DNA of 64,000 bases from Bacteroidaceae bacterium (GTDB taxonomy: Bacteria > Bacteroidota > Bacteroidia > Bacteroidales > Bacteroidaceae). The notes under the pieces are model-generated. The model was not told the DNA's origin and searched no databases. It was given only the letters and a program-made list of their open reading frames with translations. The stretch's first letter is position 1. Each line of letters begins with the position of its first letter. The stretch spans positions 1 to 64,000 of the forward strand of contig JAILQO010000031.1 of the NCBI GenBank assembly GCA_024698925.1, given 5' to 3'. Both the position numbers and the translations under genes were made by a program. Positions 8,513-17,461 of the stretch are shown piece after piece.

Positions 8513-9151
8513 CTATTGATTGCTCACCACCAACGCATTACCGGATACGCGAATCATGTAGCGATACAATTTGTTCCCATCATCGCTAATACCGAGATTG
8601 TTGAGGTTGTAGGCGCGATTACATTTGCCGCAGGTGGCACGTTGGTTGAGTTCCAGCGTCAGGGCACGCGTGATGCTCATGTCTTCGTAGCAGCGGGGAC
8701 AAACACGATCGAAGCAGACCACGCGACTCTCCGAGGAAAGCTGTTCCGCGATAATAGGCGTACCAACGATGAGACCGCTTAATCCCAGTATGTAGCCGGC
8801 TTTGACATCCTGCTCCGTGCGATTGTAGGCGTAGTCCTCGCGAATACCGGGACTTGAGAAGACATATTGATTGTTCTGGGGCGTGATGGTGCAGAACTCG
8901 CCCGGGTTGTGGAGGGCGGCATTCAGCTGCGGCACTAATTGGGCATTCTGGAAGGCAAAACGCGCCACATGGCGGCTGTATGTCTGCTCCGCCTCGGAAC
9001 AGGAAAGGAGCCCAAGACTGACGGAAATAATAGAAATAATAAATAATAAATGATAAATAATAAATGACAAAGAAGCCCCAAATGATAAAGAAGCCCCATA
9101 AGGCCCATGAGGCCCACGGAACCAATGGGGCTTATGAGCATTCTTTGTCAT
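8513..9151 (-). CDS. Lipoprotein with a four-cysteine knuckle; signal region built from repeats
   Basis: A predicted lipoprotein of up to 212 residues and unknown function. The lipobox is LGLLSC at about residues 47-52. The mature part has two CxxC pairs, CPRC and CGKC, about 20 residues apart, as in a zinc- or iron-binding ribbon. The segment before the lipobox (HWFRGPHGPYGASLSFGASLSFIIYHLLFIISII) is translated from an AAATAATAAATGAT low-complexity run and a GGCCCAT hairpin repeat (see 9029-9145). The native start could therefore be lost, or the repeat now supplies the hydrophobic signal. The first ATG lies just after the argH stop, implying co-transcription. The metal-binding role is inferred. 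Confidence 0.6.
   Translation of the reverse strand: MTKNAHKPHWFRGPHGPYGASLSFGASLSFIIYHLLFIISIISVSLGLLSCSEAEQTYSRHVARFAFQNAQLVPQLNAALHNPGEFCTITPQNNQYVFSSPGIREDYAYNRTEQDVKAGYILGLSGLIVGTPIIAEQLSSESRVVCFDRVCPRCYEDMSITRALTLELNQRATCGKCNRAYNLNNLGISDDGNKLYRYMIRVSGNALVVSNQ
9029..9145. repeat. Low-complexity AAATAATAAATGAT run plus AGCCCCAT/ATGGGGCT hairpin
   Basis: On the plus strand, AATAATAAATGATAAATAAT-type units run into copies of AAAGAAGCCCCAAATG and AAAGAAGCCCCATAAG, then CCCATGAGGCCC. AGCCCCAT pairs with ATGGGGCT about 25 nt downstream. It overlaps the 5' end of the lipoprotein ORF. The composition matches dispersed small repeats common in Bacteroidales. Confidence 0.6.
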
Positions 9152-9154
9152 GGA

Positions 9155-10495
9155 TTATTCCGCGGCTAATTTCCGTTCTGCCTCGTCCACGCGCTCGAAG
9201 GAGAAACCGTCAAGCACGTGCTGCATGAGGGCAGCAATCTCCTTGTTGCAAGGCTGACCGATGGAGCCGGCATGTGTATGGTGTACTTCCTTGACGGGTT
9301 TGAACTGTCCGGCCTCGATATCCAATCCCACCTTCTTGTAGGCATCGCGGAAAGGCATACCGTTGGCGGCCAGACGATTGACCTCCTCCACGGAGAACAT
9401 AAGGTCGTAGCGGGGATCGTCAAGGATATGGTCGTTGACCTGCATTTTATTGATGATGTACGAGGTCATCTGCAGGCAGTCCTTCAGTTCTGCGAAAGCG
9501 GGCAGGAAGACCTCCTTGATAATCTGCAGGTCGCGGAAGTAGCCACTGGGCAGGTTGTTCATAATGAGCATAATCTGCTGCGGCAGCGCCTGCAGCTTAT
9601 TACACTTGGCACGTGTCAGCTCGAAGACATCGGGGTTCTTCTTGTGGGGCATGATGCTGGAGCCTGTCGTGCACTCATTGGGCAACTTCACGAAAGCGAA
9701 GTTCTGCGAGTTGAACATGCAGGCATCGAAGGCCAGCTTGGCGATAGTTCCGGCTACGGAGGCTAAGGCAAAAGCCACGTTGCGCTCCATCTTGCCGCGT
9801 CCCATCTGAGCATAAACCACGTTATAGTCCATCGAGTCAAAACCCAATAGGTCTGTGGTCATCTGGCGGTTCAGGGGGAAGCTGGAGCCATAGCCTGCAG
9901 CGGATCCCAACGGGTTGCGGTTCACCATCTTATAGGCCGCCTGCAGGAACAGCATATCGTCCGTGAGGCTCTCGGCATAGGCTCCGAACCAAAGGCCGAA
10001 GCTGGAGGGCATAGCCACCTGCAGGTGCGTATAACCTGGCATGAGGACGTCGCGATAACGTTCGCTTTGTGTCTGCAACTCGTCAAAAAGCACCTTCACG
10101 AGATCTACAATCTCACGCAGTTGGCGACGCGTCCAGAGCTTCAAGTCCACCAATACCTGGTCGTTGCGCGAGCGACCGCTGTGGATTTTCTTGCCGACAT
10201 CGCCCAAACGGCGTGTCAGCAACAACTCCACCTGCGAATGGACATCCTCTACCCCATCCTCGATGACGAACTGTCCAGCACGAATCTCTTGGAGGATGTG
10301 GCGCAGCTCTTTCAGGAGTACTTGCAGCTCATCGGCTGTCAGCAATCCGATGCTTTCCAGCATCGTGATATGTGCCATAGAGCCTAAAACATCGCTCTCG
10401 GCCAGATAGGCATCCAGCTCGCGATCGCGTCCCACCGTGAACCGCTCAATCTCGGCGGTCGGGGTGAAGTTCTTTTCCCACAACTTACTTGCCAT
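9155..10495 (-). CDS. argH: Argininosuccinate lyase
   Basis: Cleaves argininosuccinate to arginine and fumarate, the last step of arginine synthesis. 446 residues, close to the family norm. The fumarase/aspartase superfamily signature is GSSIMPHKKNPD at about residues 278-289, with the catalytic serine in its flexible loop. Other conserved segments are HSGRSRNDQV and MPGYTHLQVAMP. It begins inside the last codons of the upstream SRPBCC gene (about 11 nt overlap), indicating translational coupling in a pyrE-SRPBCC-argH operon. Grouping arginine and pyrimidine genes is reasonable because both draw on carbamoyl phosphate. No other arg genes are nearby. Confidence 0.96.
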   Translation of the reverse strand: MASKLWEKNFTPTAEIERFTVGRDRELDAYLAESDVLGSMAHITMLESIGLLTADELQVLLKELRHILQEIRAGQFVIEDGVEDVHSQVELLLTRRLGDVGKKIHSGRSRNDQVLVDLKLWTRRQLREIVDLVKVLFDELQTQSERYRDVLMPGYTHLQVAMPSSFGLWFGAYAESLTDDMLFLQAAYKMVNRNPLGSAAGYGSSFPLNRQMTTDLLGFDSMDYNVVYAQMGRGKMERNVAFALASVAGTIAKLAFDACMFNSQNFAFVKLPNECTTGSSIMPHKKNPDVFELTRAKCNKLQALPQQIMLIMNNLPSGYFRDLQIIKEVFLPAFAELKDCLQMTSYIINKMQVNDHILDDPRYDLMFSVEEVNRLAANGMPFRDAYKKVGLDIEAGQFKPVKEVHHTHAGSIGQPCNKEIAALMQHVLDGFSFERVDEAERKLAAE

Positions 10496-10967
10496 AAGGT
10501 ATCATTGCCAGCATATCGGCGAGTTTCTCGACACCCTCCTGCAGTGGCTTCTTGGCCATCTGCTTCATGAAGAAGTTGAGTTCTGCGCCGATGGTACATT
10601 TCATTTTGCTCTCGTAGGTCGAAGTCGGGAGCATCTGTATCCAGAGGTTGGCCGCAAGGGGTGCCCCTAAGACCTCGAATTTCACGCATTTCGGGTCATC
10701 GCGCTCCACAATCTGCAGAGAGATGTTACCGATGGGTGACCCTGTAATGCTGATGCTGTCAGCGGTGAATTCCAGTTTCTGCACCAAGTCCTGAATCTGA
10801 GCCAGTTTATCCTCGGGCACCTGACCAGAAGCGCGCAACTGATCCACGAATGCAGGATCGTTCATGCGCTCCTTCATACCCTCTAAGTTACGCAGGTCAG
10901 AGAGTTTGGAGAAGACGCTGGCCTGCGGGTATGGAATCTGCTTAACGTTACTTTCGAATTTTGTCAT
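10485..10967 (-). CDS. SRPBCC (START-like) family protein
   Basis: 160 residues from MTKFESNVKQIPYPQASVFSKLSDL. The chosen ATG overlaps the pyrE stop as ATGA, which beats the longer ORF start (MAPRSGTLER). The pattern is a hydrophobic-ligand START/SRPBCC fold: N-terminal strand ESNVKQIPYPQASVF, helix MKERMNDPAFVDQL, strands SPIGNISLQIVERDDPKCVKFE and TYESKMKCTIGAELN, and a long C-terminal helix ending in KLADMLAMIPYGK. Ligand and role are unknown. It sits between pyrE and argH, overlapping both, so it is co-expressed with them. Confidence 0.75.
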   Translation of the reverse strand: MTKFESNVKQIPYPQASVFSKLSDLRNLEGMKERMNDPAFVDQLRASGQVPEDKLAQIQDLVQKLEFTADSISITGSPIGNISLQIVERDDPKCVKFEVLGAPLAANLWIQMLPTSTYESKMKCTIGAELNFFMKQMAKKPLQEGVEKLADMLAMIPYGK

Positions 10968-11596
10968 CCGTTCCAGTGTGCCGGATCGCGGCGCCATTCA
11001 TTTAATACTTCCACGTCAGACTCGCGAATATAGTCCGTAGCGAGGGCTTCAGCTACGACGGCCTCGTAGTTGGTCAGCGTTACCAGCTCTACGCCAGCTT
11101 CCTTGAACGCCTTCTTGGCGACATCGAAGCCATAGGTGTAGGCAGCTACCATACCGATTACATCGCAGGCATTGTTACGAATAGCCTCAACTGCCTTCAA
11201 ACTGCTGCCGCCTGTGGAGATAAGGTCCTCAACAACCACCACTTTCATGCCGGGTCGCAGTTCGCCCTCGATGAGGTTTTCCAGACCGTGATCCTTGGGT
11301 TTGGAACGGACATAGACAAAGGGGAGTGATAGCGTATCAGCCACTAACGCACCTTGAGGAATAGCACCAGTAGCTACGCCGGCAATCGCATCCACCTCAG
11401 GGAAACGTTCCATGATGATGCGTGCCGTTTCTATTTTTACAAAAGAGCGCAAATCCGGATAGGACAGCGTCTTGCGGTTATCGCAATAGAAAGGTGATTT
11501 CCAGCCGCTTGCCCACGTAAACGGATTAGCAGGCTGCAATTTGATAGCCTTGACTTTCAGAAGCTTATTGGCAAAAATCTTTTCCAGTGTTTTCAT
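10964..11596 (-). CDS. pyrE: Orotate phosphoribosyltransferase
   Basis: Transfers the ribose 5-phosphate of PRPP to orotate, giving orotidine 5'-monophosphate in de novo pyrimidine synthesis. 210 residues, typical of bacterial PyrE. The PRPP loop is VVVVEDLISTGGSSLKA at about residues 118-134, and WKSPFYCDNRKTLSYP near residue 32 matches the N-terminal orotate/PRPP contact region. It is the first gene of the operon reading into the SRPBCC gene (ATGA overlap), argH and a lipoprotein. A TACCTTTG promoter lies about 25 nt upstream, leaving a very short leader and no room for a classical attenuator. Confidence 0.96.
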   Translation of the reverse strand: MKTLEKIFANKLLKVKAIKLQPANPFTWASGWKSPFYCDNRKTLSYPDLRSFVKIETARIIMERFPEVDAIAGVATGAIPQGALVADTLSLPFVYVRSKPKDHGLENLIEGELRPGMKVVVVEDLISTGGSSLKAVEAIRNNACDVIGMVAAYTYGFDVAKKAFKEAGVELVTLTNYEAVVAEALATDYIRESDVEVLNEWRRDPAHWNG

Positions 11597-11617
11597 ATAT
11601 CTTTCGTTTTACCGGTG

Positions 11618-11625
11618 CAAAGGTA
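11618..11625 (-). promoter_or_regulatory. Bacteroidetes -7 box (TACCTTTG) for the pyrE operon
   Basis: A perfect TAnnTTTG match on the minus strand about 22 nt before the pyrE ATG. It is divergent from the trpB promoter about 65 bp away. Confidence 0.6.
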
Positions 11626-11687
11626 CGACTTTTTCGTGGAAAGGACACACATTCCACATAACAATTCGTAAAAAATAGGCCAAATAT

Positions 11688-11718
11688 TTTGCAGAATGAC
11701 AGAAAACGCCTACTTTTG
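11688..11718 (+). promoter_or_regulatory. Bacteroidetes promoter (TTTG-19-TACTTTTG) for trpB2
   Basis: TTTG at 11688-11691 and TACTTTTG at 11711-11718 are 19 nt apart. A transcript starting near 11725 excludes the ORF-track start at 11696 and supports ATG 11759. Confidence 0.65.
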
Positions 11719-11758
11719 CCGACACTTTTCTATAAACATCAAACACATTTTTAATGTC

Positions 11759-13126
11759 ATGAAAGAAAGACAAAAGCGGTTCTTCTTGCCAGAGAGCGAG
11801 ATACCGACACAGTGGTACAACATCCAGGCAGACATGGTCAACAAGCCCATGCCGCCCCTCAACCCTGCTACGAAGGAGCCCCTCAAGGCAGAGGATCTCT
11901 TCCCCATCTTCGCAGAGGAGTTGGCACGACAGGAGATGAACCAAACCGACGCATGGATCGATATTCCCGAGCCCGTGCGTGAGATGTATAAGTACTACCG
12001 TTCCACCCCGCTGGTACGTGCCTACGGACTGGAGGAAGCCCTTGGGACACCCGCTCATATCTATTTCAAGAATGAGAGCGTATCGCCCGTCGGCAGCCAC
12101 AAGTTGAACTCAGCCCTCGCACAGGCTTATTATAATAAGGTGCAGGGTGTCACCAATATCACCACTGAGACCGGTGCCGGTCAGTGGGGTGCAGCCCTTT
12201 CCTACGCCGCCAAGGTATTTGGCCTTGAGTGCGCTGTTTATCAGGTGAAGATCAGCTATAATCAGAAACCCTACCGCCGCAGCATCATGCAGACTTTCGG
12301 CGCGACCGTCGAGGCTTCGCCCTCTATGTCCACACGTGCAGGTAAGGACATCATCACACGCGACCCGATGAACCAAGGTTCGCTCGGCACGGCCATCTCT
12401 GAGGCTATCGAGCTGGCGATGTCCACTCCTAACTGCAAATACACGTTAGGCTCTGTACTCAACCACGTAGCTCTCCATCAGACGGTGATCGGTCTGGAGG
12501 CAGAGAAGCAGATGGCGATGGCTGGCGAGTATCCCGACATGGTGATTGCCTGCTTCGGTGGCGGTAGCAACTTCGGTGGCATCTCCTTCCCCTTCATGCG
12601 TCACAACATCCTTGATGGCAAGAAGACACAGTTCATCGCTGCAGAGCCCTCTTCCTGCCCCAAGCTCACCCGTGGTGTGTTCCAGTACGACTTCGGTGAT
12701 GAGGCTGGTTATACGCCCCTGCTGCCTATGTTCACGCTGGGCCACAACTTCATGCCCGCTAACATCCATGCCGGTGGTCTCCGCTACCACGGTGCCGGTG
12801 TCATCGTCAGCCAGCTGTTGAAGGATGGTTACATGGGTGCTGTAGATATTCCACAGCTCGAGACCTTCGAGGCTGGAACTCTCTTTGCCCGTGCCGAAGG
12901 TATCATTCCCGCTCCCGAGAGCTGCCACGCCATCGCTGCTACCATTCGCGAAGCCCTGAAGTGCAAGGAGAGCGGCGAGGAGAAGGTCATCCTCTTTAAC
13001 CTCAGTGGACACGGTCTCATCGACATGAGCGCCTATGACCAATACCTCTCCGGCAATCTCCAGAACTACGAGGTCACGGACGAGCTCGTAGCAGAGAACC
13101 TAGCCAAACTCGAAAAGATTATCTGA
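11759..13126 (+). CDS. trpB: TrpB2-type tryptophan synthase beta subunit
   Basis: A PLP enzyme joining indole and L-serine into tryptophan. 455 residues from MKERQKRFFLPESEIPTQWYN, longer than TrpB1 (about 395) and with the N-terminal extension of the TrpB2 class. The PLP lysine is in SPVGSHKLNSALAQAYY (about residue 110), with TTETGAGQWGAAL after it and the phosphate-binding loop CFGGGSNFGG at about 263. No trpA or other trp gene is adjacent, consistent with TrpB2 acting alone as an indole-salvage enzyme. The start follows from the promoter at 11688-11718. A strong terminator hairpin follows, so the transcript is probably monocistronic. Confidence 0.92.
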   Translation: MKERQKRFFLPESEIPTQWYNIQADMVNKPMPPLNPATKEPLKAEDLFPIFAEELARQEMNQTDAWIDIPEPVREMYKYYRSTPLVRAYGLEEALGTPAHIYFKNESVSPVGSHKLNSALAQAYYNKVQGVTNITTETGAGQWGAALSYAAKVFGLECAVYQVKISYNQKPYRRSIMQTFGATVEASPSMSTRAGKDIITRDPMNQGSLGTAISEAIELAMSTPNCKYTLGSVLNHVALHQTVIGLEAEKQMAMAGEYPDMVIACFGGGSNFGGISFPFMRHNILDGKKTQFIAAEPSSCPKLTRGVFQYDFGDEAGYTPLLPMFTLGHNFMPANIHAGGLRYHGAGVIVSQLLKDGYMGAVDIPQLETFEAGTLFARAEGIIPAPESCHAIAATIREALKCKESGEEKVILFNLSGHGLIDMSAYDQYLSGNLQNYEVTDELVAENLAKLEKII

Positions 13127-13156
13127 TTCCATTTCACATACATTATTATATAATAT

Positions 13157-13198
13157 AATAAGCGGTGGAGTTGAAAGGCTCTGCCGCTTATTATTTTG
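13157..13198 (+). terminator. Rho-independent terminator after trpB2
   Basis: AATAAGCGG pairs with CCGCTTATT across an 18-nt loop, followed by a short T-run (ATTTT). Confidence 0.7.
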
Positions 13199-13214
13199 CG
13201 GCATCATCAAGCCA

Positions 13215-13256
13215 AACGAAACAATAGTGAAAACGAACGAAACAATAGCGAAAATG
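13215..13256. repeat. Two tandem 21-bp repeats just upstream of the GH30 promoter
   Basis: Two adjacent 21-bp copies beginning AACGAAACAATAG differ at only two positions. They end 15 bp before the -33 element of the GH30 promoter. Tandem sites there, one per two helical turns, would suit a transcription activator. No protein is identified. Confidence 0.7.
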
Positions 13257-13271
13257 AAAAACGGATTTTCC

Positions 13272-13303
13272 TTTGGCTGTCTAAGAAACAATGTTTACCT
13301 TTG
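13272..13303 (+). promoter_or_regulatory. Bacteroidetes promoter (TTTG-20-TACCTTTG) for the GH30 gene
   Basis: TTTG at 13272-13275 and TACCTTTG at 13296-13303, spaced by 20 nt. The predicted leader is about 85 nt. Confidence 0.7.
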
Positions 13304-13394
13304 CCCCGTCAAATGCGGTTATCATTTACCCGCAAACATCATCTCATTTACCAACAACAGACTATTATCATTACACACAACATTTGTTTAACCC

Positions 13395-14927
13395 ATGAAA
13401 CAGATTCTAACTACAATCTTCGCGCTGACAGTTGCTACAGCTGCGCAGGCGATAGGAACTATCACGGTGACGGTGAAGAACACCACCCATCAGCACATTA
13501 CGGGCTTCGGCGCCGCGAGTTGTGACGGGGCCATGAAGCCTTATGGCGACGATACAGCACCGGCATCATTGCTCTACAACCCCAAAAACAAGATCTGCCT
13601 GAATATCATGCGCATGGAGATCTCGCCCAGCTTTGAAGGCGATAACTGGGGCGACTACGACTGGAACGGCTCGCTGCCTTCGGCTAAGATTGTCAAGAAG
13701 TATGGCGGCATCGTCTTCGGTACACCTTGGTCGCCTCCCGGTGAATACAAGACCAATGGCGGGGCCAATGGTGGCAAAGTGAACGACAAGGATGATAACG
13801 ATCCGCAAAACGTTCGTGGCAAGCTGCGTGAGGACTGCTATGACAAGTTCTTCCCCTGGCTCAATTCCTTCCTGGCTTGGATGAAGAAGAACGGGGTCAA
13901 CGTGGATGCCGTGTCCATCCAGAACGAGCCCGACTGGTGGGTCAACTACTCTGGCTGTCTCTATAGCCCGCAGGAACTGGTTACTCTGGTCAAGAACTAT
14001 GCCTATATGCTAGACCGTGAGACATACAACGGCGTGAAACTAATCAGTGGCGAGAGCCTGGGCTTCACGCAGAACTATACCGATCCGCTCATGAACGATG
14101 CTACCTGCCGCGAGCAGATTGACATCGTTGCAGGTCACCTCTATGGACATGCTCCCTTGGATTACATGAAGAAGTCGGCCGTACTTGCTGCCAAATACGG
14201 CAAGGAAGTGTGGATGACGGAGCACTCCGTGACGGATTACCTCAAGGACCGCACACCAAACTGGGACGAACAGATCGATTTCGCACAGGAAGTGAACGAG
14301 TGTATGATGGCTGGTTGCACAGGCTATATATATTGGTACATGCGCGCGCATTGGGCCTTTGTCAGTACGGGCGAAACACAATACGGTTCAGAGAACAGGA
14401 CGAAGAACAGACTGCTGCCTCGCGCCTACGTGATGAGCCATTTCTCCAGAAACGTGACGGGCTCCACACGCTTGGAAGCCACAGCTAACGTCACCATGGG
14501 TACGAATTCCGATTTCGAATCGACAGCATACATCAAGGGCGACTCACTCATCGTGATGGCCATCAATGCTGTGGACAAAGAGTACAACCTCAAGCTCCGC
14601 CTCCCCGTCAATGTGAAGAGCGGTACGCATGTGCTGTCAACAGGCAATAAGAAGACGCAACTCTATCAGGAGTCAGAGATTGAGATAGCAGCGCCCGCAA
14701 AGACTATCGTGGTCAACATGCCAGTGAAGAGTCTGAATACGTACATCTTCATGATTGATCGTGGCGAAGATGCTGTAGCAGCACCGAAATTAGCTGGCTG
14801 CGAACTGCCCAGGAGCGCATTCTACGACATGCAGGGCCGCAAGATGAGTACTCCCCACAACGGCCTCTTCATCGAGCAACGCCCCGATGGAACCGTACGC
14901 AAGGTCTATACCTCACGTCGCCAATAA
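13395..14927 (+). CDS. Secreted GH30 glycoside hydrolase, xylanase/glucosylceramidase-like
   Basis: 510 residues with signal peptide MKQILTTIFALTVATAAQA. A GH30 TIM barrel starts at ITGFGAASCDGAMKPYG. The acid/base glutamate is in VSIQNEPDWW (about residue 177) and the nucleophile glutamate in EVWMTEHSV (about 275). LLPRAYVMSHFSRNV and the C-terminal beta-sandwich are typical of the GH30 xylanase branch. GH30_8 glucuronoxylanases carry RRxYGP after the nucleophile strand to bind methylglucuronic acid; here that place reads YMRAHWAFV, so a different specificity is likely. The C-terminal tail AFYDMQGRKMSTPHNGLFIEQRPDGTVRKV resembles the exported-protein tails of other genes here. Monocistronic, between a promoter and a terminator, with no SusC/D partner. 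Confidence 0.88.
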   Translation: MKQILTTIFALTVATAAQAIGTITVTVKNTTHQHITGFGAASCDGAMKPYGDDTAPASLLYNPKNKICLNIMRMEISPSFEGDNWGDYDWNGSLPSAKIVKKYGGIVFGTPWSPPGEYKTNGGANGGKVNDKDDNDPQNVRGKLREDCYDKFFPWLNSFLAWMKKNGVNVDAVSIQNEPDWWVNYSGCLYSPQELVTLVKNYAYMLDRETYNGVKLISGESLGFTQNYTDPLMNDATCREQIDIVAGHLYGHAPLDYMKKSAVLAAKYGKEVWMTEHSVTDYLKDRTPNWDEQIDFAQEVNECMMAGCTGYIYWYMRAHWAFVSTGETQYGSENRTKNRLLPRAYVMSHFSRNVTGSTRLEATANVTMGTNSDFESTAYIKGDSLIVMAINAVDKEYNLKLRLPVNVKSGTHVLSTGNKKTQLYQESEIEIAAPAKTIVVNMPVKSLNTYIFMIDRGEDAVAAPKLAGCELPRSAFYDMQGRKMSTPHNGLFIEQRPDGTVRKVYTSRRQ

Positions 14928-14959
14928 GAGCCAACATACAGATCAGACAAAGACAAAAA

Positions 14960-14997
14960 GAAAGCGCAACCTGCAAGGGGCTGCGCTTTCTTTGTTG
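14960..14997 (+). terminator. Terminator between GH30 and atpK
   Basis: GAAAGCGCA pairs with TGCGCTTTC across a 13-nt loop, followed by TTTG. It lies between convergent genes and could act in both directions. Confidence 0.7.
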
Positions 14998-15034
14998 ACG
15001 GAGCGATGTCCGCGCGTCAGTACTTGTTCATTCC

Positions 15035-15496
<462 letters not shown>

Positions 15497-15553
15497 TTAA
15501 TTGTTATTGATGATGAATGAATCTAAGTTACTATAGATCATTAATGGGCTCTC

Positions 15554-17461
15554 TTACGCAGCCTTCTTGCGGAAGGGCGTGAAGGCCTTGCCGCCACCCT
15601 CGAAGTCAGCATTCTTGAAGAACTCCACGAAGGTGAGACGCATCGGGTGCACGAAGGATGAAATCATGCAGAGACCGAAGTTGATACCATGACCCAGCAG
15701 CAGGATGAGCAGCATCGGTAGCCAGCGGATGAGCCAAGGCAGCGAGGACGTAAGCTCAATAGCCAGCTGGTTGAACACACCACCAAGGACGCCACCCGTC
15801 AAACCGAGAGCGAAGAGGCGGATGTAGCTTAGCAGGTCGCCCAACAGACCTGTTGCCATTCCATAGATGCTCCACAGACCGCCGCCGAAGTTGATGAAGA
15901 TGTTCTTGTCGGGGTTGTTGTAGAACATGATGCCAAGGGCGGCCACTGCGATGAGCGCATAGAAGACATACTGCAGGAACAACGGCAGGGCTACACCACA
16001 GGCAGGAAGGCCAAAGAGCAGCGTGGCAGACAGCAGGGCCGTAACCCATGAGAACTTGCCTACGCCATACTTCCAACCGCCGTTCTTGACGGCTTTGGCA
16101 CCAGCGAGCGACATACCAATGAGTACCTGTACCAGACCAATCAGGACGGAGAAGACCATCATCGGCGCATAGCCGAAGGGCTTGTAGTTGTTCTCATTGA
16201 TGAACAGGTGCTTGACGGGTGATAGGAAGGCCCAATCCTGTTGCGAGAGGTCGATACCGAAGAAGGAGCCAGTCAGGAAACCGACGACCATCGTGGTGGC
16301 ACCGAGCCAGCAACCCAACTTGGCATAAGCCTTGATATCAGGCATCGCCTTCAGGAGCCAGAGGCTGACGGCAAGGATCAGGAGACCATAGCCGGCATCG
16401 CCCATACAGAGGCCGAAGAACAGCATGAAGAACGGTGCGAAGAAGATGGTGGGATCCAGGTCGCGATAGTTGGGCAGCGAGTACATCTTAAGGATAGGCT
16501 CGAAGAGGCTGCTGTAGCTGTCGTTCTTGATCTCAATGGGAACCTTGTCGCCTTCAACGGGATCAGCCATCTCATAGAAGATACCTGCTGCATCCAGTGC
16601 GGAGGTGACCTCTGCGGCATCGTCTGTCTTCACCCAGCCCTCCATCAGGCGTACAACGCCATCAGCCACATCCTCGTGACTCAACTGCACACGTGCTAAC
16701 GAGATGCAGTCGTCGTTCTGCAGTTTGGCAGCCTCAACGACAGCGCGTTTCTCGAGGGCGAGGTGCAGCTGTTGCTGATGGATATCGTGGAGGCGCTGTT
16801 TCTGATCAGCCTTCTCCTTGATATAATAGGAGAGGGGGTGCTCAGGCAGCGTAAGGTGCTCTGCAGCGATATTCGGTTGCGAAGATACGGCTGCGGAATC
16901 TGTTGACGAGAAAGTCACGAAATAGGTTTTCTTGTTCTCCTCGGCGACGGGAGTCGCGAAGTACTCATCAGCCCATTGCTGACGGAAGCTCTTGGGGGAG
17001 CAACGGAAGAAATGAATGCTGCAGTGTGTATCGGCCTCGAGCGCACGGAGGTCGTCCCATGAGAACTCGCCAAAGGGCTCCAGCTGAGCGATGGCCTTGT
17101 CTGCATCGTCAATTGCATGACGTGTGGCAATCTCATCGGCTGTAAGCTGTTCCAGCTTCTCCACGATGGAAAGGCCGGAGAGCTCAGTGGGGGGTGCTGC
17201 GGCAGCAGTTGCCTCGAAGGAAAGGGCCTCTGCATCGCCGGCTTTCTTAGCCTTCTCGTAGGCGGCAGCAGCATAGGACATGGACTTGAGTGCCGTCTTG
17301 AAGCGCTCGTCAAGGGCCAGCGCATCCTGAAGCTCAGGGCTGGTAGCACCTGCTTGGAGCTCCACAACGTGTACGACACCTAATTGTCGCAGCTGTTCAA
17401 TGAAAGGAGCGTACTCCTTGTCTGTGACCAAGAAGGTCAACTTTTTCATTCCCAGTATCAT
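15554..17461 (-). CDS. atpI: A/V-type ATPase subunit I (a), stator and ion channel
   Basis: 635 residues: a cytosolic N-terminal arm with coiled coils (about 1-330), then about eight membrane helices from FFAPFFMLFFGLCMGDAGYGLL onward. The pump arginine lies in the conserved LSYIRLFALGLTGG segment. It anchors the peripheral stalk and forms the two ion half-channels against the K ring. The start codon overlaps the atpD stop (ATGA); a second ATG four codons on gives MKKLTFLVTDKEY and is also possible. A 66-nt gap separates it from atpK. Confidence 0.95.
   Translation of the reverse strand: MILGMKKLTFLVTDKEYAPFIEQLRQLGVVHVVELQAGATSPELQDALALDERFKTALKSMSYAAAAYEKAKKAGDAEALSFEATAAAAPPTELSGLSIVEKLEQLTADEIATRHAIDDADKAIAQLEPFGEFSWDDLRALEADTHCSIHFFRCSPKSFRQQWADEYFATPVAEENKKTYFVTFSSTDSAAVSSQPNIAAEHLTLPEHPLSYYIKEKADQKQRLHDIHQQQLHLALEKRAVVEAAKLQNDDCISLARVQLSHEDVADGVVRLMEGWVKTDDAAEVTSALDAAGIFYEMADPVEGDKVPIEIKNDSYSSLFEPILKMYSLPNYRDLDPTIFFAPFFMLFFGLCMGDAGYGLLILAVSLWLLKAMPDIKAYAKLGCWLGATTMVVGFLTGSFFGIDLSQQDWAFLSPVKHLFINENNYKPFGYAPMMVFSVLIGLVQVLIGMSLAGAKAVKNGGWKYGVGKFSWVTALLSATLLFGLPACGVALPLFLQYVFYALIAVAALGIMFYNNPDKNIFINFGGGLWSIYGMATGLLGDLLSYIRLFALGLTGGVLGGVFNQLAIELTSSLPWLIRWLPMLLILLLGHGINFGLCMISSFVHPMRLTFVEFFKNADFEGGGKAFTPFRKKAA

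Noticed and set aside
9029-9145. CRISPR-like array
   Set aside because: Units are short and low in complexity with no unique spacers; no cas genes in the window.
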